A stretch of DNA of 64,000 nt from JBHELB01 sp041859045 (GCA_041859045.1 JBHELB010000063.1:1-64000), one strand, 5' to 3'. Positions 26,146-35,345 are shown, counted from the stretch's first letter. Program-made: numbers and translations. Notes: generated by a model not told the origin, from the letters alone.

Positions 26146-27528
26146 GTGCTTTCAACCCGCGGCGAGAAGACTTGGACTACGTTGTCTCGGCTGTTGGCCG
26201 AGAATGAGGCGGACCGCGTTCGCGAGTTTTTGGCCACGCTGCCTGCACCCGAGATCGCCCGCGCGCTCGCTCGGCTCGATGAAGACGAACAAGGCCGGCT
26301 CCTCGTCACCCTTCCGCCCAAAGCGGCCGCCGATCTGCTCGAGGAGCTATCCAACGTCCAGGGTGCGGATCTGCTCGAAGACCTACCCGTCGAGAAGGCG
26401 GCGGCGATTGTTGACGAGATCGATTCGGACGTCCGCGCCGACCTGCTGGGCGAACTCGACCGGGGCGACGCCGAAGCCATCCTGGCCGAGATGGACCCCG
26501 AAGAGGCTCGCGACGCCCGAAAACTGCTCGACTATGCCCCCGACACTGCCGGCGGATTGATGATCACCGAGTTTTTGTCCTATCGCGACACGATAACCGT
26601 CGCGGGGATTCTCGATGATTTGCGGGTGCATCATCGGGAATACGCCGATTACCCGGTGCAATATGTCTACATCGTTAACGCACGACACGAGTTAATAGGC
26701 GTTGTGCCCCTGCGCGAACTCGTGCTGTCCGACGGCGAGACGCCGGTGACGCAGATCATGTTCAGGAATCCCCTGTCGATTCACGCGGAGAGTCCCCTCG
26801 AAGAACTCGAACCCTTTTTCGACCGCCATCCCTACTTTGGCGCGCCCGTGCTCGACGCGCACGGACGGATCGTCGGCGTGGTTCAGCGGTCGGCGGTCGA
26901 GGCCGCCCTCGGCAAACGGGCCGACCGCACGTTCATGCGTTTCAGCGGTATTATTGGCGGCGACGAGTTGCGGCATATGCCCTTGCCCGCCCGCGCGGGC
27001 AAACGTCTGGCGTGGTTGACGCTCAACATCGTGCTCAACATCATTGCCGCCAGCGTGATCATCAAATTTCAGAACACTCTCGAGGCCGCGATCATGCTGG
27101 CTGTGTTCTTGCCGATTATTTCAGACATGAGCGGCTGTTCGGGCAATCAGGCGGTCGCGGTGAGTATCCGTGAACTGTCGCTCGGCATCATTACCCCGCG
27201 CGATTACTTGCGCGTGCTTTTCAAAGAGTTGCAGGTAGGCTTTCCCAATGGCCTGGCGCTGGGTACGTTGCTGGGCGGACTTGCCTTCCTCTACTCCGGC
27301 TTCAATGGCGCGTGGAACCCCTACCTGGCTCTCGTTGTTGGCGGGGCGCTCTGCCTCAACACCCTCCTCTCCGTCCTGGTCGGCGGTTTTCTGCCCCTTG
27401 CGATCAAACGCCTCAAACTCGACCCCGCCATCGTCGCCGCACCTCTGCTCACCACGCTCACCGACATGTGCGGCTTTTTCATGCTCCTCGGCTTCGCCAC
27501 CGCCGTGCTATCCAAGTTGGCCTCCTGA
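26146..27528 (+). CDS. mgtE: MgtE family magnesium transporter
   Basis: A 460-residue Mg2+ channel. The acidic superhelical N domain occupies about 1-130 (repeated LL-E-L and E-A-I/D-E patterns), a CBS pair follows (ITVAGILDDLRVH..., GAPVLDAHGRIVGVV), and a five-helix membrane domain ends the chain, with FLPIISDMSGCSGNQAVAVSIREL, the conserved pore region. GTG 26146 is preferred because GAGGAG ends seven bases upstream; the frame stays open to 25813 but those residues are arginine- and cysteine-rich with no family counterpart. No M-box riboswitch is evident upstream. It is divergent from the acyl-CoA ligase gene. Confidence 0.9.
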   Translation: MLSTRGEKTWTTLSRLLAENEADRVREFLATLPAPEIARALARLDEDEQGRLLVTLPPKAAADLLEELSNVQGADLLEDLPVEKAAAIVDEIDSDVRADLLGELDRGDAEAILAEMDPEEARDARKLLDYAPDTAGGLMITEFLSYRDTITVAGILDDLRVHHREYADYPVQYVYIVNARHELIGVVPLRELVLSDGETPVTQIMFRNPLSIHAESPLEELEPFFDRHPYFGAPVLDAHGRIVGVVQRSAVEAALGKRADRTFMRFSGIIGGDELRHMPLPARAGKRLAWLTLNIVLNIIAASVIIKFQNTLEAAIMLAVFLPIISDMSGCSGNQAVAVSIRELSLGIITPRDYLRVLFKELQVGFPNGLALGTLLGGLAFLYSGFNGAWNPYLALVVGGALCLNTLLSVLVGGFLPLAIKRLKLDPAIVAAPLLTTLTDMCGFFMLLGFATAVLSKLAS

Positions 27529-27543
27529 GCTCCTGAGGATGGC

Positions 27544-27572
27544 TGGAGTTTTTGTCTATTCTGTGCTAGTCT
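27544..27572 (+). promoter_or_regulatory. Candidate promoter of the multiheme cytochrome cluster
   Basis: TGGAGT (27544-27549), a 17-nt spacer and TAGTCT (27567-27572) preceded by TGC, an extended -10. It sits about 55 nt before the first cytochrome gene. The -35 is only three of six. Confidence 0.4.
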
Positions 27573-27627
27573 CTGGTCAAGGGTTTGGGTTTCTGGCGGA
27601 ATGAGCAAAGTCTAGGGGGATTCTAGT

Positions 27628-28419
27628 ATGGCGTCGGGAATCGCCTGTTTTCGAAGTAATCGACGGGGCCAGCTTCTGGGGGCGGTGCTGCTTCTGACAG
27701 CGGTATTGGCGCTTGCGGGGTGTCCTGCTCCGGGAACGGTCGGAAACGCGGTCTGCCTACAGTGTCACAACGGCGTTAATGCCTCCGACGCTAGCCAATT
27801 CGCCGCCAGCCCGCACGCGGCGCAGAACTGCGAGTCGTGCCATGGTCCGGGGAAAGGCCACGTCCAGAACGCGGGCATCGGCGGGACGTTGATCGTGAAC
27901 CCTGCTCTACAGCCGTTCGTCATGAACGCCACGAACTGTCTTACCTGTCACGGCACGCAGACCGACTACATGAACAGCGAGCATTTCGCAAAGGAAGCGG
28001 CCCGCTGCTTCGACTGCCACGACATCCACAAGCCGGGCGCGATGCGCCTCAACGCCGACGATAACTCGCTGTGCCTTGCGTGCCACGGCGTGCAGTTCCC
28101 GACCGACGAAGCCGTGACCGCGCATACGCACCACTCCGTGGATCCCGCGGGCACGGGGGCGAGCCGCTGCATCGGGTGCCACATGGTTCCCACCGAACGC
28201 ACGGGGCAGGACGATGGCCCGCATGGACACGCCATGACGCCCGTGCCACCGATCGATTCGAACACGGGCGGCGTTCCGGCCAAACCGAACTCCTGTTCGG
28301 GCACGACCGGATGTCACGACGGCAGTGTGGTGACCGCGCCGGTCTTCAACGTCGACGATCCGGCTCAGAACGAGCTGATTCAGATCCTGTGGGACGATTG
28401 GTTCGCGTCGAAAAAATGA
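27628..28419 (+). CDS. Multiheme c-type cytochrome lipoprotein (6 CXXCH plus one CX5CH)
   Basis: A 263-residue lipoprotein: a hydrophobic segment ends in LALAGC, with the lipidated Cys at residue 32. Canonical heme sites are CLQCH, CESCH, CLTCH, CFDCH, CLACH and CIGCH. A seventh, CSGTTGCH, has five residues between the cysteines. Spacing and repeated H-K-P type stretches resemble periplasmic decaheme electron carriers (DmsE/MtrA class), although it has fewer hemes. The Cys is followed by Pro, not Asp, which fits outer-membrane sorting in systems using the +2 rule. It is the first gene of a three-gene set with a barrel and a larger cytochrome. Heme number by biochemistry is untested. Confidence 0.9.
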   Translation: MASGIACFRSNRRGQLLGAVLLLTAVLALAGCPAPGTVGNAVCLQCHNGVNASDASQFAASPHAAQNCESCHGPGKGHVQNAGIGGTLIVNPALQPFVMNATNCLTCHGTQTDYMNSEHFAKEAARCFDCHDIHKPGAMRLNADDNSLCLACHGVQFPTDEAVTAHTHHSVDPAGTGASRCIGCHMVPTERTGQDDGPHGHAMTPVPPIDSNTGGVPAKPNSCSGTTGCHDGSVVTAPVFNVDDPAQNELIQILWDDWFASKK

Positions 28420-28468
28420 TGAGGGGCAAACTCCGGCGCTGAACGGGGGTTCTGGCCAGCGTCGATAA

Positions 28469-30052
28469 ATGGGGATGAGCATCAGCATGACCGCGAGAAC
28501 ACACCGCCTCCTAGTTGCTCTGGGCTGCGTCGCCCTGCTCTGTACGTTGTTCGTCGGCTGGTCCGCCAGCGCTGAGGAACAAGCCGCTCCGGCTCCCGCC
28601 GAAGCCGCTGCGTCGGCTCCCGAAGGCAGTACCGCGCCGCCCGCCGAGGACGCCTCCAAGGAGAACGGCGGAAAATGGCTCAGCGGGCGTTTTGAGGCCG
28701 GAGCGGATGCTTCCTGGAGCGCCGACGACTCCGACCTTGACCTGGACCAGACCCTGCGTCTTGACGTCACGCCCCCTAACAACGATCGGATTCGCCTGCG
28801 CAGCCTGCTTTGGCTCCAGGAGGACCTTGACGGCGACGAGTCCAAGAGCAGCGCCCTGCGCGACGTGAACGATGCGTACGACAGCGACCTTCGGGCGCGC
28901 CTGATCGATCTGCACCTTGAAATTGACGACCTTTGGGGCGATTCCGATCTGTGGATTGGCCGTCAGCGTATCAACGAGAGCGCGGCGTTCAATCGGATTG
29001 ACGGGCTTTACTTCAAGAAACGCCTTGGCACGTGGGATTGGTACGTGTTTGCGGGCGCGCGCGCCGAGCTGTACCTCGATTCGCACCACGATTTCGTGGG
29101 CGGCGGCGGCGCTTCGTGGACCCCGCTGCAAGGCACGCGTCTGGCGCTCGACACCTATTACGGCGAGCAGGGACGGAGCGAGGAAATTACTCTGTGGTGG
29201 AACTCGAAACTCCTAGACCTGCGCTACCCGCGCCGTGTGAAGGACAACATCGACGATCGTATTGCGGCTCTCAGTGTGTGGCAGGACGTCACCGAGAACT
29301 TGCGCCTGTTCGGGCGCTACGCCTGGCGCGATGGCAACGGCGACCAGCTTACCTTGACGGCATCCGGCCTCTGTCCGAAATTGGATGTCTCTTTTGACCT
29401 AACCTATCGCAGCCAACTCAACGGCATGGGCGACAACGTGGACGATTTCCACGGGTATTACCGCGTGCTCGGCGAGTACAGCGCGTATGACCACTGGCGT
29501 CTTGCCCTGCACAAGCCGCTGGGCGAGAAATTCATGATTTCGCTCGAGGCCGAAACGCACGAGGCCGAAGGCGGCGACTGGATCACCGGCAACCGCGATT
29601 ACGACCGTCTCGCGCTTATCCTCGCCGCCGACAAACTGCCACAGGGGTTCAGCGGTAACATCGGGCTTGAGTGGTGGGACGTGGACAACGGGGAAGGCCG
29701 CTGGGCGGTGACGGGCGAAGTTTCAAAGGCGTGGGATAAGGTGACGCTTACCCTCGGGGCCGACTACGAGGCGTACGACGAGCGCTATGTTCGCTACAAT
29801 CCCTGGCTGCGGCCGCTGGACCAACTGGCGGTCTTGTTGATCCCCGGCTATTTCCAGACGAACAACCCTTTGGTGATTGCATTTGACCAATATGCCGTCG
29901 AGGAGCATGAGGACATCTACTCGATCTACACGAAGCTGAGGTGGGCGTTCCGTGAGAACCAAGACCTCGACTTTGGCGTGACCTATGAAATGGACGACAG
30001 CCCGGATTCGCCGTATTGGCGCGTCAAAGCCGGATACGCGGTCCGGTTCTAA
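28469..30052 (+). CDS. Outer-membrane beta-barrel protein (porin-like, cytochrome-associated)
   Basis: This 527-residue protein has a signal peptide (about residues 1-35, ending near SASAEE), a low-complexity Ala/Pro/Glu linker (36-65), and then alternating amphipathic strands to a terminal Phe (YAVRF), the usual outer-membrane assembly signal. Segments such as LWIGRQRINESAAFNRIDGLYF and ETHEAEGGDW resemble alginate-export and similar porins; I do not recognise a close family. Flanking multiheme lipoproteins suggest it is the sheath that lets the cytochromes cross the membrane, as in MtrB or OmbB systems. Start could be ATG 28469, 28475 or 28487. Confidence 0.78.
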   Translation: MGMSISMTARTHRLLVALGCVALLCTLFVGWSASAEEQAAPAPAEAAASAPEGSTAPPAEDASKENGGKWLSGRFEAGADASWSADDSDLDLDQTLRLDVTPPNNDRIRLRSLLWLQEDLDGDESKSSALRDVNDAYDSDLRARLIDLHLEIDDLWGDSDLWIGRQRINESAAFNRIDGLYFKKRLGTWDWYVFAGARAELYLDSHHDFVGGGGASWTPLQGTRLALDTYYGEQGRSEEITLWWNSKLLDLRYPRRVKDNIDDRIAALSVWQDVTENLRLFGRYAWRDGNGDQLTLTASGLCPKLDVSFDLTYRSQLNGMGDNVDDFHGYYRVLGEYSAYDHWRLALHKPLGEKFMISLEAETHEAEGGDWITGNRDYDRLALILAADKLPQGFSGNIGLEWWDVDNGEGRWAVTGEVSKAWDKVTLTLGADYEAYDERYVRYNPWLRPLDQLAVLLIPGYFQTNNPLVIAFDQYAVEEHEDIYSIYTKLRWAFRENQDLDFGVTYEMDDSPDSPYWRVKAGYAVRF

Positions 30053-30072
30053 CCGTGAGCGGGAGACCTTCG

Positions 30073-31095
30073 ATGCTGCAACGCTTACCGAAATATCGCC
30101 GACTGACCATCGTGGCCCTGGGGCTTATGCTTGCGGCCTGCGCGACGTACTCGGGCGTGAAAATGACCAAAACGGACTACGGGATCCGTATTCCGCACAA
30201 GACGCATGTGGACGGCGGCATGTCTTGCACGGACTGCCATGACATTGCCGAAAAGGCCACAATTAAGGGACACGACACTTGCACGGCGTGTCACGAAATC
30301 GACCTCGAGAAAATGGACGTCGAACAGTGCAAGAAGTGTCACACCAAGCCCGATCAGGTCGTCGCAACGCGTCCGGCCCTGCTATCACCTGAAGTGAAGT
30401 TCAACCACGAGAAGCACGCGTCGGCGAACGTCGAATGCGCCAAATGCCACACCGATCCCGACAAGGGACCGTTGCCCGCGATGGACAAGATGAAGTTCTG
30501 TATGGATTGTCATGGGACGGTCCGGAAGGAACTCAACGAATGTTCCGTGTGCCACACCAAGATTACGAAGGCCACTCGTCCGGAGACCCGCGGTGGAACG
30601 CGGATCAGCCACAACGCGCCGTTGCTTTGGGCCAAGGAGCATGGCCGTGAATCGCGCGTATCGCCGGATTTCTGCTCCACGTGCCACGACGGCCCGTCGT
30701 TCTGCGACGATTGCCATAGCACCCAGGAGCCCACGAGCCACACGGTGGCATGGCGTCGCGAGACCCACGGCATCGAAGCCACGTGGGACCGTGCGAAGTG
30801 CGCCGTGTGCCACGAAGAAGACATGTGCATCAAGTGTCACAAGAACACCCAGCCGAGTTCGCATCGCGCGGGATGGGGCGGCGTGGCCAATCGCCACTGC
30901 GCGAACTGCCACTACCCGCCGGAACTGACCAACTGCACCGTGTGCCACGAGGAAATCAAGCATAAAGGCGCGAAGCCGTCGCCGCACGCGCTGGGCGTGT
31001 TCCCGGCTACCTGTGGACGGTGCCACCCCGGCGGCAATCCGTACAGGGCCCCGCATCTGGTGAACAGCACCGTCAGTTGCAGGACGTGCCACTAA
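30073..31095 (+). CDS. Fourteen-heme c-type cytochrome lipoprotein
   Basis: A 340-residue lipoprotein with lipobox LAAC (Cys23). I count 14 CXXCH sites: CTDCH, CTACH, CKKCH, CAKCH, CMDCH, CSVCH, CSTCH, CDDCH, CAVCH, CIKCH, CANCH, CTVCH, CGRCH and a final CRTCH at the very C-terminus. Many additional His residues (for example in FNHEKHA and TSHTVAW) can act as distal ligands, so hemes are probably bis-His and form a wire. ATG 30073 follows GGGAG; an in-frame start at 30016 would extend into the barrel gene. Proposed role: extracellular or outer-leaflet electron transfer with the barrel and first cytochrome. No cytochrome maturation genes are in the window. Confidence 0.92.
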   Translation: MLQRLPKYRRLTIVALGLMLAACATYSGVKMTKTDYGIRIPHKTHVDGGMSCTDCHDIAEKATIKGHDTCTACHEIDLEKMDVEQCKKCHTKPDQVVATRPALLSPEVKFNHEKHASANVECAKCHTDPDKGPLPAMDKMKFCMDCHGTVRKELNECSVCHTKITKATRPETRGGTRISHNAPLLWAKEHGRESRVSPDFCSTCHDGPSFCDDCHSTQEPTSHTVAWRRETHGIEATWDRAKCAVCHEEDMCIKCHKNTQPSSHRAGWGGVANRHCANCHYPPELTNCTVCHEEIKHKGAKPSPHALGVFPATCGRCHPGGNPYRAPHLVNSTVSCRTCH

Positions 31096-31109
31096 CTAAA
31101 AGCGTCGCG

Positions 31110-31152
31110 AAGAAGGGTCTGCCGTACGCGCGGCAGGCCCTTCTTGATTTTT
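31110..31152 (+). terminator. Strong intrinsic terminator after the cytochrome cluster
   Basis: A 15-base-pair near-perfect stem, AAGAAGGGTCTGCCG / CGGCAGGCCCTTCTT (one mismatch), six-base loop, then GATTTTTC. It lies 14 nt after the 14-heme cytochrome gene and separates it from the SH3-like gene. Confidence 0.93.
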
Positions 31153-31242
31153 CATGAGGTTAAGAAGAGAATTTTTGCGCGCAGGACGGTGTTCCTTGCG
31201 GTTAACTACGGAAATGACAACCGGCCAGGAGGCATGACGTTC

Positions 31243-31956
31243 ATGATACGACTGTCCAGAAGCTTGGCGATTGGGCTTGCGCTGGTGTGTGTGTGTGCCA
31301 GCCCAGCGTTCGCCGAGAAGCAGAAGGCCGCGCGCGAGGAGCGCGCGAGCGATGAAGCCGCCTTCAGCGGAGAAGAAGGCAAAGCGACTCCGAAGGCGGA
31401 AGGGGAGGCTCAATCTACGCCAGAATCCGCGCCTGCGGGAAAGGACGATCGTTCTTCCAGCGGCGCGTATTATGTATCGGTGTGGAAACTGCCGCTGCAC
31501 TCCGGCCCTTCAGGTTTCACCAAGACCGTCTCCATGTTGCCTTTCGGGGCGGCGGTCACGATTGATGACGCGGGCAAGCGCGGCGCGAAACTTCCGAAGT
31601 CCGGCTGGGTGCGTGTGCGCGCGGGAGAGCTTGAAGGCTACGTGCCTGCGGGCGCGCTGGTGAGCGAACGCGTGATGAATCGCCAAGACCCTTCAAAGGC
31701 CATGCGCAAAGCGCGCGGCCAGGGCGGAGCCGGTGGCCATAACTTTTCCGAAGACGAAGACAAGAACGATCTCGTGGCCATGAAGGGAATGGGCGGCGAG
31801 GCGAGCGCAGGCAATGCGGATTTCGCCGCGATTGACCGCATCCTCGATGCACCCACTGAGTACAACCCGGCGGAGGCCTATGCCACGTTCCGTCGCGAAG
31901 GCCATACTGCGGAGTTTGGCCAAGAACTCGCTACGAGGACGGAGGCTCAGCAATGA
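31243..31956 (+). CDS. Secreted protein with an SH3-like domain
   Basis: A 237-residue protein with a signal peptide (MIRLSRSLAIG... cleaved near AFA, about residue 22), a Glu/Lys/Ala-rich low-complexity linker, then a bacterial SH3-like fold (about 75-145): YYVSVWKLPLHSGPSG, a middle strand with GWVRVRAGELEGYVP. Such domains often bind cell wall. The C-terminal 90 residues are Gly/Ala-rich with no recognised domain. ATG 31243 is preferred, 10 nt after AGGAGG; ATG 31234 would be too close to it. The stop overlaps the start of the M48 gene by four bases. Confidence 0.72.
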   Translation: MIRLSRSLAIGLALVCVCASPAFAEKQKAAREERASDEAAFSGEEGKATPKAEGEAQSTPESAPAGKDDRSSSGAYYVSVWKLPLHSGPSGFTKTVSMLPFGAAVTIDDAGKRGAKLPKSGWVRVRAGELEGYVPAGALVSERVMNRQDPSKAMRKARGQGGAGGHNFSEDEDKNDLVAMKGMGGEASAGNADFAAIDRILDAPTEYNPAEAYATFRREGHTAEFGQELATRTEAQQ

Positions 31957-32900
31957 AAACCACGACACGTATCCTCGTGTTCGGCATCTGTATTGGCCTT
32001 GCGAACGCCGCGTTTGCATTCGACATTACCGGCGTCGTCCGCAACATCGGCGGCGGAGGCGAAGGCGAGAAGCCAAAGGCTTCAGCAGTCCTCGGCTTCG
32101 TTCCCGGCGGCGAACACATCGGCAACGCGCTTAAGCTCGGCGAGGCTGCCGCAGATGCCGCCGATAATCAGTTCGGCCCGTTGGAGGAATTCTATCTTGG
32201 CCGTGCGGTTTCGGCGCGGCTGATCGGGAATTATCCGCCGTTGCCACAGGACTCTCCTGCGACGGAATATGTGCGCCGCGTGGGGGCAACTATCGCGCTG
32301 GCGTCCGATCTACCCTATCCCTACCGTCCGTACACGTTCATCGTGGTCCGCGCCGATGAAGTCAACGCCTTCGCGGCGCCCGGCGGGTTTGTTTTCGTTA
32401 CCACCGGCATGCTCGAGTTTCTCAAGAACGAAGATGAACTGGCCGGTGTCCTCGGACATGAAATCTCCCATGTCGAACTTCACCACGGCGTACGCAGCAT
32501 CAAAAGCGAAGATAGCAACAAACTGCTCATGACGGCGGCTAGCGTCGCGGCAGACGAAGTGAACATGCCCGTAGGCGCCAGTACGGTGATTCAGTTCTCG
32601 GACAAGATCCTGTCCGAAGTCACCGATCAAGTGCAGCACGGCTACAACGCCAAGCTCGAAGGAGAGGCCGATCGCCGAGGCATCGAGTTGGCCCGCGCCG
32701 CGGGGTATTCCCCCGGCGCGTTGGTGGACGTTATTGCGCGCTTCAAAGAGACCAAGAACACCTACGGCGGGGCGAACTATCCCAAGGAACGCGAAGAAGA
32801 CGGGCGTGAGGTGCTCGCGAAAATGGGAGGCGGAAACGCCGAACCTGCCCCTGAGCGCACCGTCCGTTACGCGCAGGCCCTCAAAACACTTGAACAATAG
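31953..32900 (+). CDS. M48 family metallopeptidase
   Basis: A 315-residue zinc peptidase with a signal peptide (cleaved near AAFAF, residue 20). The gluzincin motif HEISH is at His169-Glu170-Ile-Ser-His173; the third ligand is probably Glu238 in EGEADRRGIELA. The context VFVTTGMLEFLKNEDELAGVLGHE is typical of BepA/LoiP-like periplasmic peptidases rather than the multi-span HtpX. It overlaps the SH3-like gene by four bases. BepA-type proteins tend outer-membrane barrel assembly, which may link it to the barrel protein upstream, but that is inference. Confidence 0.9.
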   Translation: MKTTTRILVFGICIGLANAAFAFDITGVVRNIGGGGEGEKPKASAVLGFVPGGEHIGNALKLGEAAADAADNQFGPLEEFYLGRAVSARLIGNYPPLPQDSPATEYVRRVGATIALASDLPYPYRPYTFIVVRADEVNAFAAPGGFVFVTTGMLEFLKNEDELAGVLGHEISHVELHHGVRSIKSEDSNKLLMTAASVAADEVNMPVGASTVIQFSDKILSEVTDQVQHGYNAKLEGEADRRGIELARAAGYSPGALVDVIARFKETKNTYGGANYPKEREEDGREVLAKMGGGNAEPAPERTVRYAQALKTLEQ

Positions 32901-32926
32901 TCCGAAAGCCCCGAGGATTTTGCGGA

Positions 32927-34582
32927 ATGGATGATATTCACCTTCGGGAAATGCTCCAGCAGCAGAACCGTGCTCTGCTCGCGCTTCAGAAACACTTTGT
33001 GCCCGAAGCGCAGGAGGAACGCGAGCGGCGCTGGCGCATTTTCCTGACAAAGTTGGTGGCGATCACCGGTATTGCCGTGTCCGGTATATTTGGCGGCTGG
33101 GAGTTTTTCAAATACCTCGAAGACCGCTACAAGATGCGTGCAATGGCCAATTGTTACGCCGAGGTTGCGAGCGAGATCTACTTCCAGGAAAACAACGCCG
33201 AAGTCGCCCAGCTTTTCCTCGGTAAGGCCATAGAGCTTGAGGACAACGACACGCGCTACCGTTACTTGCAGGCCTATATCGACGGCATGGCCGCTGTGCG
33301 CACGTTGATGAACCTCGACCGTCCCTTCACCAAAGAGGAGATGGACTTGGCCCACAAGGCTATTGCCCACGCCATTCTGCTCGAGCGCCTTTCCCCTGAT
33401 CGCCCCGAGCCGTTCATTCTAAAGGGGCAGGTCTACTCCGCGCTGGGACAGAACGACCGCGCGCTGAAGGAGTTGCAGGCCGCGATCTCGCTCGCACCGG
33501 CAAACGACTTTGCCCATGTTCGCCTTGCGACGGTCTTGGCGGAGCAAGACAAGGTCGACGAGGCCCTGCGCGAAATTGACGCCTCGATCAGCCTGAACCC
33601 TCAATCCAAGTGGGCATGGCTATGGAAAGGCGTGATCCACGCTGACCGTCAGTCGGATTGGGCGCGCGCCCGCGAGGCCTACAGCAAGGCGCTTGAACTC
33701 GATCCTCGTTTCGATCTCGCGTACTACAACCTCGCGTGGACGTATCTGAAGCAAGAGCCCCGCGACTATATCCAGGCCCGCGATCTTTTCGAGAAAGCGC
33801 TGGGATGCAACCCGAACTACAAACAGGCCTACTATGGATTGGGGATGGTTTACGGCTACCAAGATCAGTATGAGCCCGCCAAAGTCTACCTCGACAAAGC
33901 GATCTCCCTCGACAAGACGTTCCTAACGGCTCTCAAGTGGCGCGCCATCGTGTTGGATGAGATGGGAAGCTATCCCGAGGCGCTGTTGGACTTCTCGAAG
34001 GCCATCGAACTAGCGCCTGCCGATCCGGAACTGTATGTGCGTCGTGCACGGGTTTACGAGAAGACCGAAAAACTCGACAAGGCGACTTCGGATCTCCGCT
34101 TTGCCGCTGAACTCGATTCCAAAGACAAGCGTACTTGGCTTTACCTCGGCGACGTGTTCCTGAAAGTCGGCGAATACGACAAGGCGCTTGAGTACTACGG
34201 TCACGCCATCGAACTGGACCCCGCCTATTCCGAGGCGCAGGTCCAGGCGGCGCAGGCGTATGTAAAGAAAGGCAACGCGGCCAAGGCCCGCGAGTCGTTG
34301 GACGCTGCCGTGCAGAACGCGACGTATCGTCCCGAGCGTTTTCTTGTGGCGCGTGGTTTGTTTCTCAAGGGCGCCGGGCAGTTTGATGAGGCGCTGACGG
34401 ATTTCCGCAAGGCCCGCGAGGCGGCGTCTGACGACCTCAACGCGTGGCTCGAAGAGGCGCGGCTGTTGCTGAAACTCGGCCGAAAGCAAGAGGCCCTCGA
34501 CGCGGTTAACGGCGCGATTGCGCTCAAACCTCAGGAAAAGAAACTCCACGAACTGCGCGACGAGATAAAGACATTGCCGTAA
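32927..34582 (+). CDS. Membrane-anchored TPR-repeat protein
   Basis: A 551-residue protein. A short cytoplasmic segment (MDDIHLREMLQQQNRALL) leads to one membrane helix (about 40-60), then about ten tetratricopeptide repeats with the Y-G-x-A-x...A-L-x-P pattern, for example YSALGQNDRALKELQAAISL and YLGDVFLKVGEYDKALEYYG. TPR proteins scaffold complexes; the partner is unknown. It starts 26 nt after the M48 gene, so all three may be co-transcribed, and its stop abuts the convergent kinase stop with no space between, so no terminator separates them. Confidence 0.88.
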   Translation: MDDIHLREMLQQQNRALLALQKHFVPEAQEERERRWRIFLTKLVAITGIAVSGIFGGWEFFKYLEDRYKMRAMANCYAEVASEIYFQENNAEVAQLFLGKAIELEDNDTRYRYLQAYIDGMAAVRTLMNLDRPFTKEEMDLAHKAIAHAILLERLSPDRPEPFILKGQVYSALGQNDRALKELQAAISLAPANDFAHVRLATVLAEQDKVDEALREIDASISLNPQSKWAWLWKGVIHADRQSDWARAREAYSKALELDPRFDLAYYNLAWTYLKQEPRDYIQARDLFEKALGCNPNYKQAYYGLGMVYGYQDQYEPAKVYLDKAISLDKTFLTALKWRAIVLDEMGSYPEALLDFSKAIELAPADPELYVRRARVYEKTEKLDKATSDLRFAAELDSKDKRTWLYLGDVFLKVGEYDKALEYYGHAIELDPAYSEAQVQAAQAYVKKGNAAKARESLDAAVQNATYRPERFLVARGLFLKGAGQFDEALTDFRKAREAASDDLNAWLEEARLLLKLGRKQEALDAVNGAIALKPQEKKLHELRDEIKTLP

Positions 34583-35344
34583 TCAGCCGCCGCGCGGCGC
34601 ACGTTTGCCGATGCGCGCCCAGGCCCGGACAAGGCGCTCGCGACGTCGTGCCTGAAGGCGCTGCACGGAACATATCCAGCGCGTTCGGTCGAAGTCTTCC
34701 GGCATCAGGGAAAACAAGAAGGGGCCGAGGATTTCTGGTCCCCACAGGTCGCAGAACGAGTCGTACAATTGAACGTGATTGCGCAAACGCGCCGCGAAGG
34801 AATAGCGGCCATCAAGTACGACCGAGTCGAGATCGATAAACCAAAACGCCGTGCCGTCACGGGTCAAAATGTTCTTGCCCGAGAGATCTCTGTGCAACGC
34901 ATTTGCCCGCTCCAGCCCTGCGACGGCCTGTGCGAGACGGCTTAGGAACTCGCCAGCCGCAGCGCGGCCTTCGTCCGTTCGCGGCAGGCCCGCGGCGTAT
35001 TCCTCCACGGTCTGTAGCCCGCTCAGGTACTGCGACAGCAGCGCCGTCCAACGCACCAGACCAGCGTTGCGCCCTTCCGCATACGCCCATGGCGTGGGGA
35101 CGCCTACTCCCGCTTCTTGAAGCCGCCGCGCGGCATTCCAGGCCTGTCGACGGCGCGCTGGCTGAAGGGTCAGGCGCAGTGCTTGCGCGACGCCTTGTGC
35201 GTGCTGACGCTTGACGACGTACTCACCCACGCGCCACGTTTCCGAACGCCGTGATCGCTTGAGAAGTTCACCGGGAGTCGCGAATAGCGAGTGTGCTTGT
35301 TCCTGCGCTATTTCGCCCGTTACCTCGACGTGCACGGTCTCCAT
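34583..35344 (-). CDS. Lipopolysaccharide kinase-like protein (Kdo/WaaP family)
   Basis: A 253-residue protein of the protein-kinase-like LPS kinase group, with NALHRDLSGKNILTRDG (catalytic loop, about 160) and FWFIDLDSV (metal-binding Asp). The N-terminal half carries ETWRVGEYVVKRQ (ATP-binding region with a likely Lys). It would phosphorylate a Kdo or heptose in LPS, or another lipid-linked sugar. ATG 35344 is one base after the stop of the upstream kinase gene; the open frame extends much further upstream but that part is antisense noise over the neighbour. Both genes encode 253 residues, yet their sequences differ. Confidence 0.75.
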   Translation of the reverse strand: METVHVEVTGEIAQEQAHSLFATPGELLKRSRRSETWRVGEYVVKRQHAQGVAQALRLTLQPARRRQAWNAARRLQEAGVGVPTPWAYAEGRNAGLVRWTALLSQYLSGLQTVEEYAAGLPRTDEGRAAAGEFLSRLAQAVAGLERANALHRDLSGKNILTRDGTAFWFIDLDSVVLDGRYSFAARLRNHVQLYDSFCDLWGPEILGPFLFSLMPEDFDRTRWICSVQRLQARRRERLVRAWARIGKRAPRGG

Positions 35345-35345
35345 C

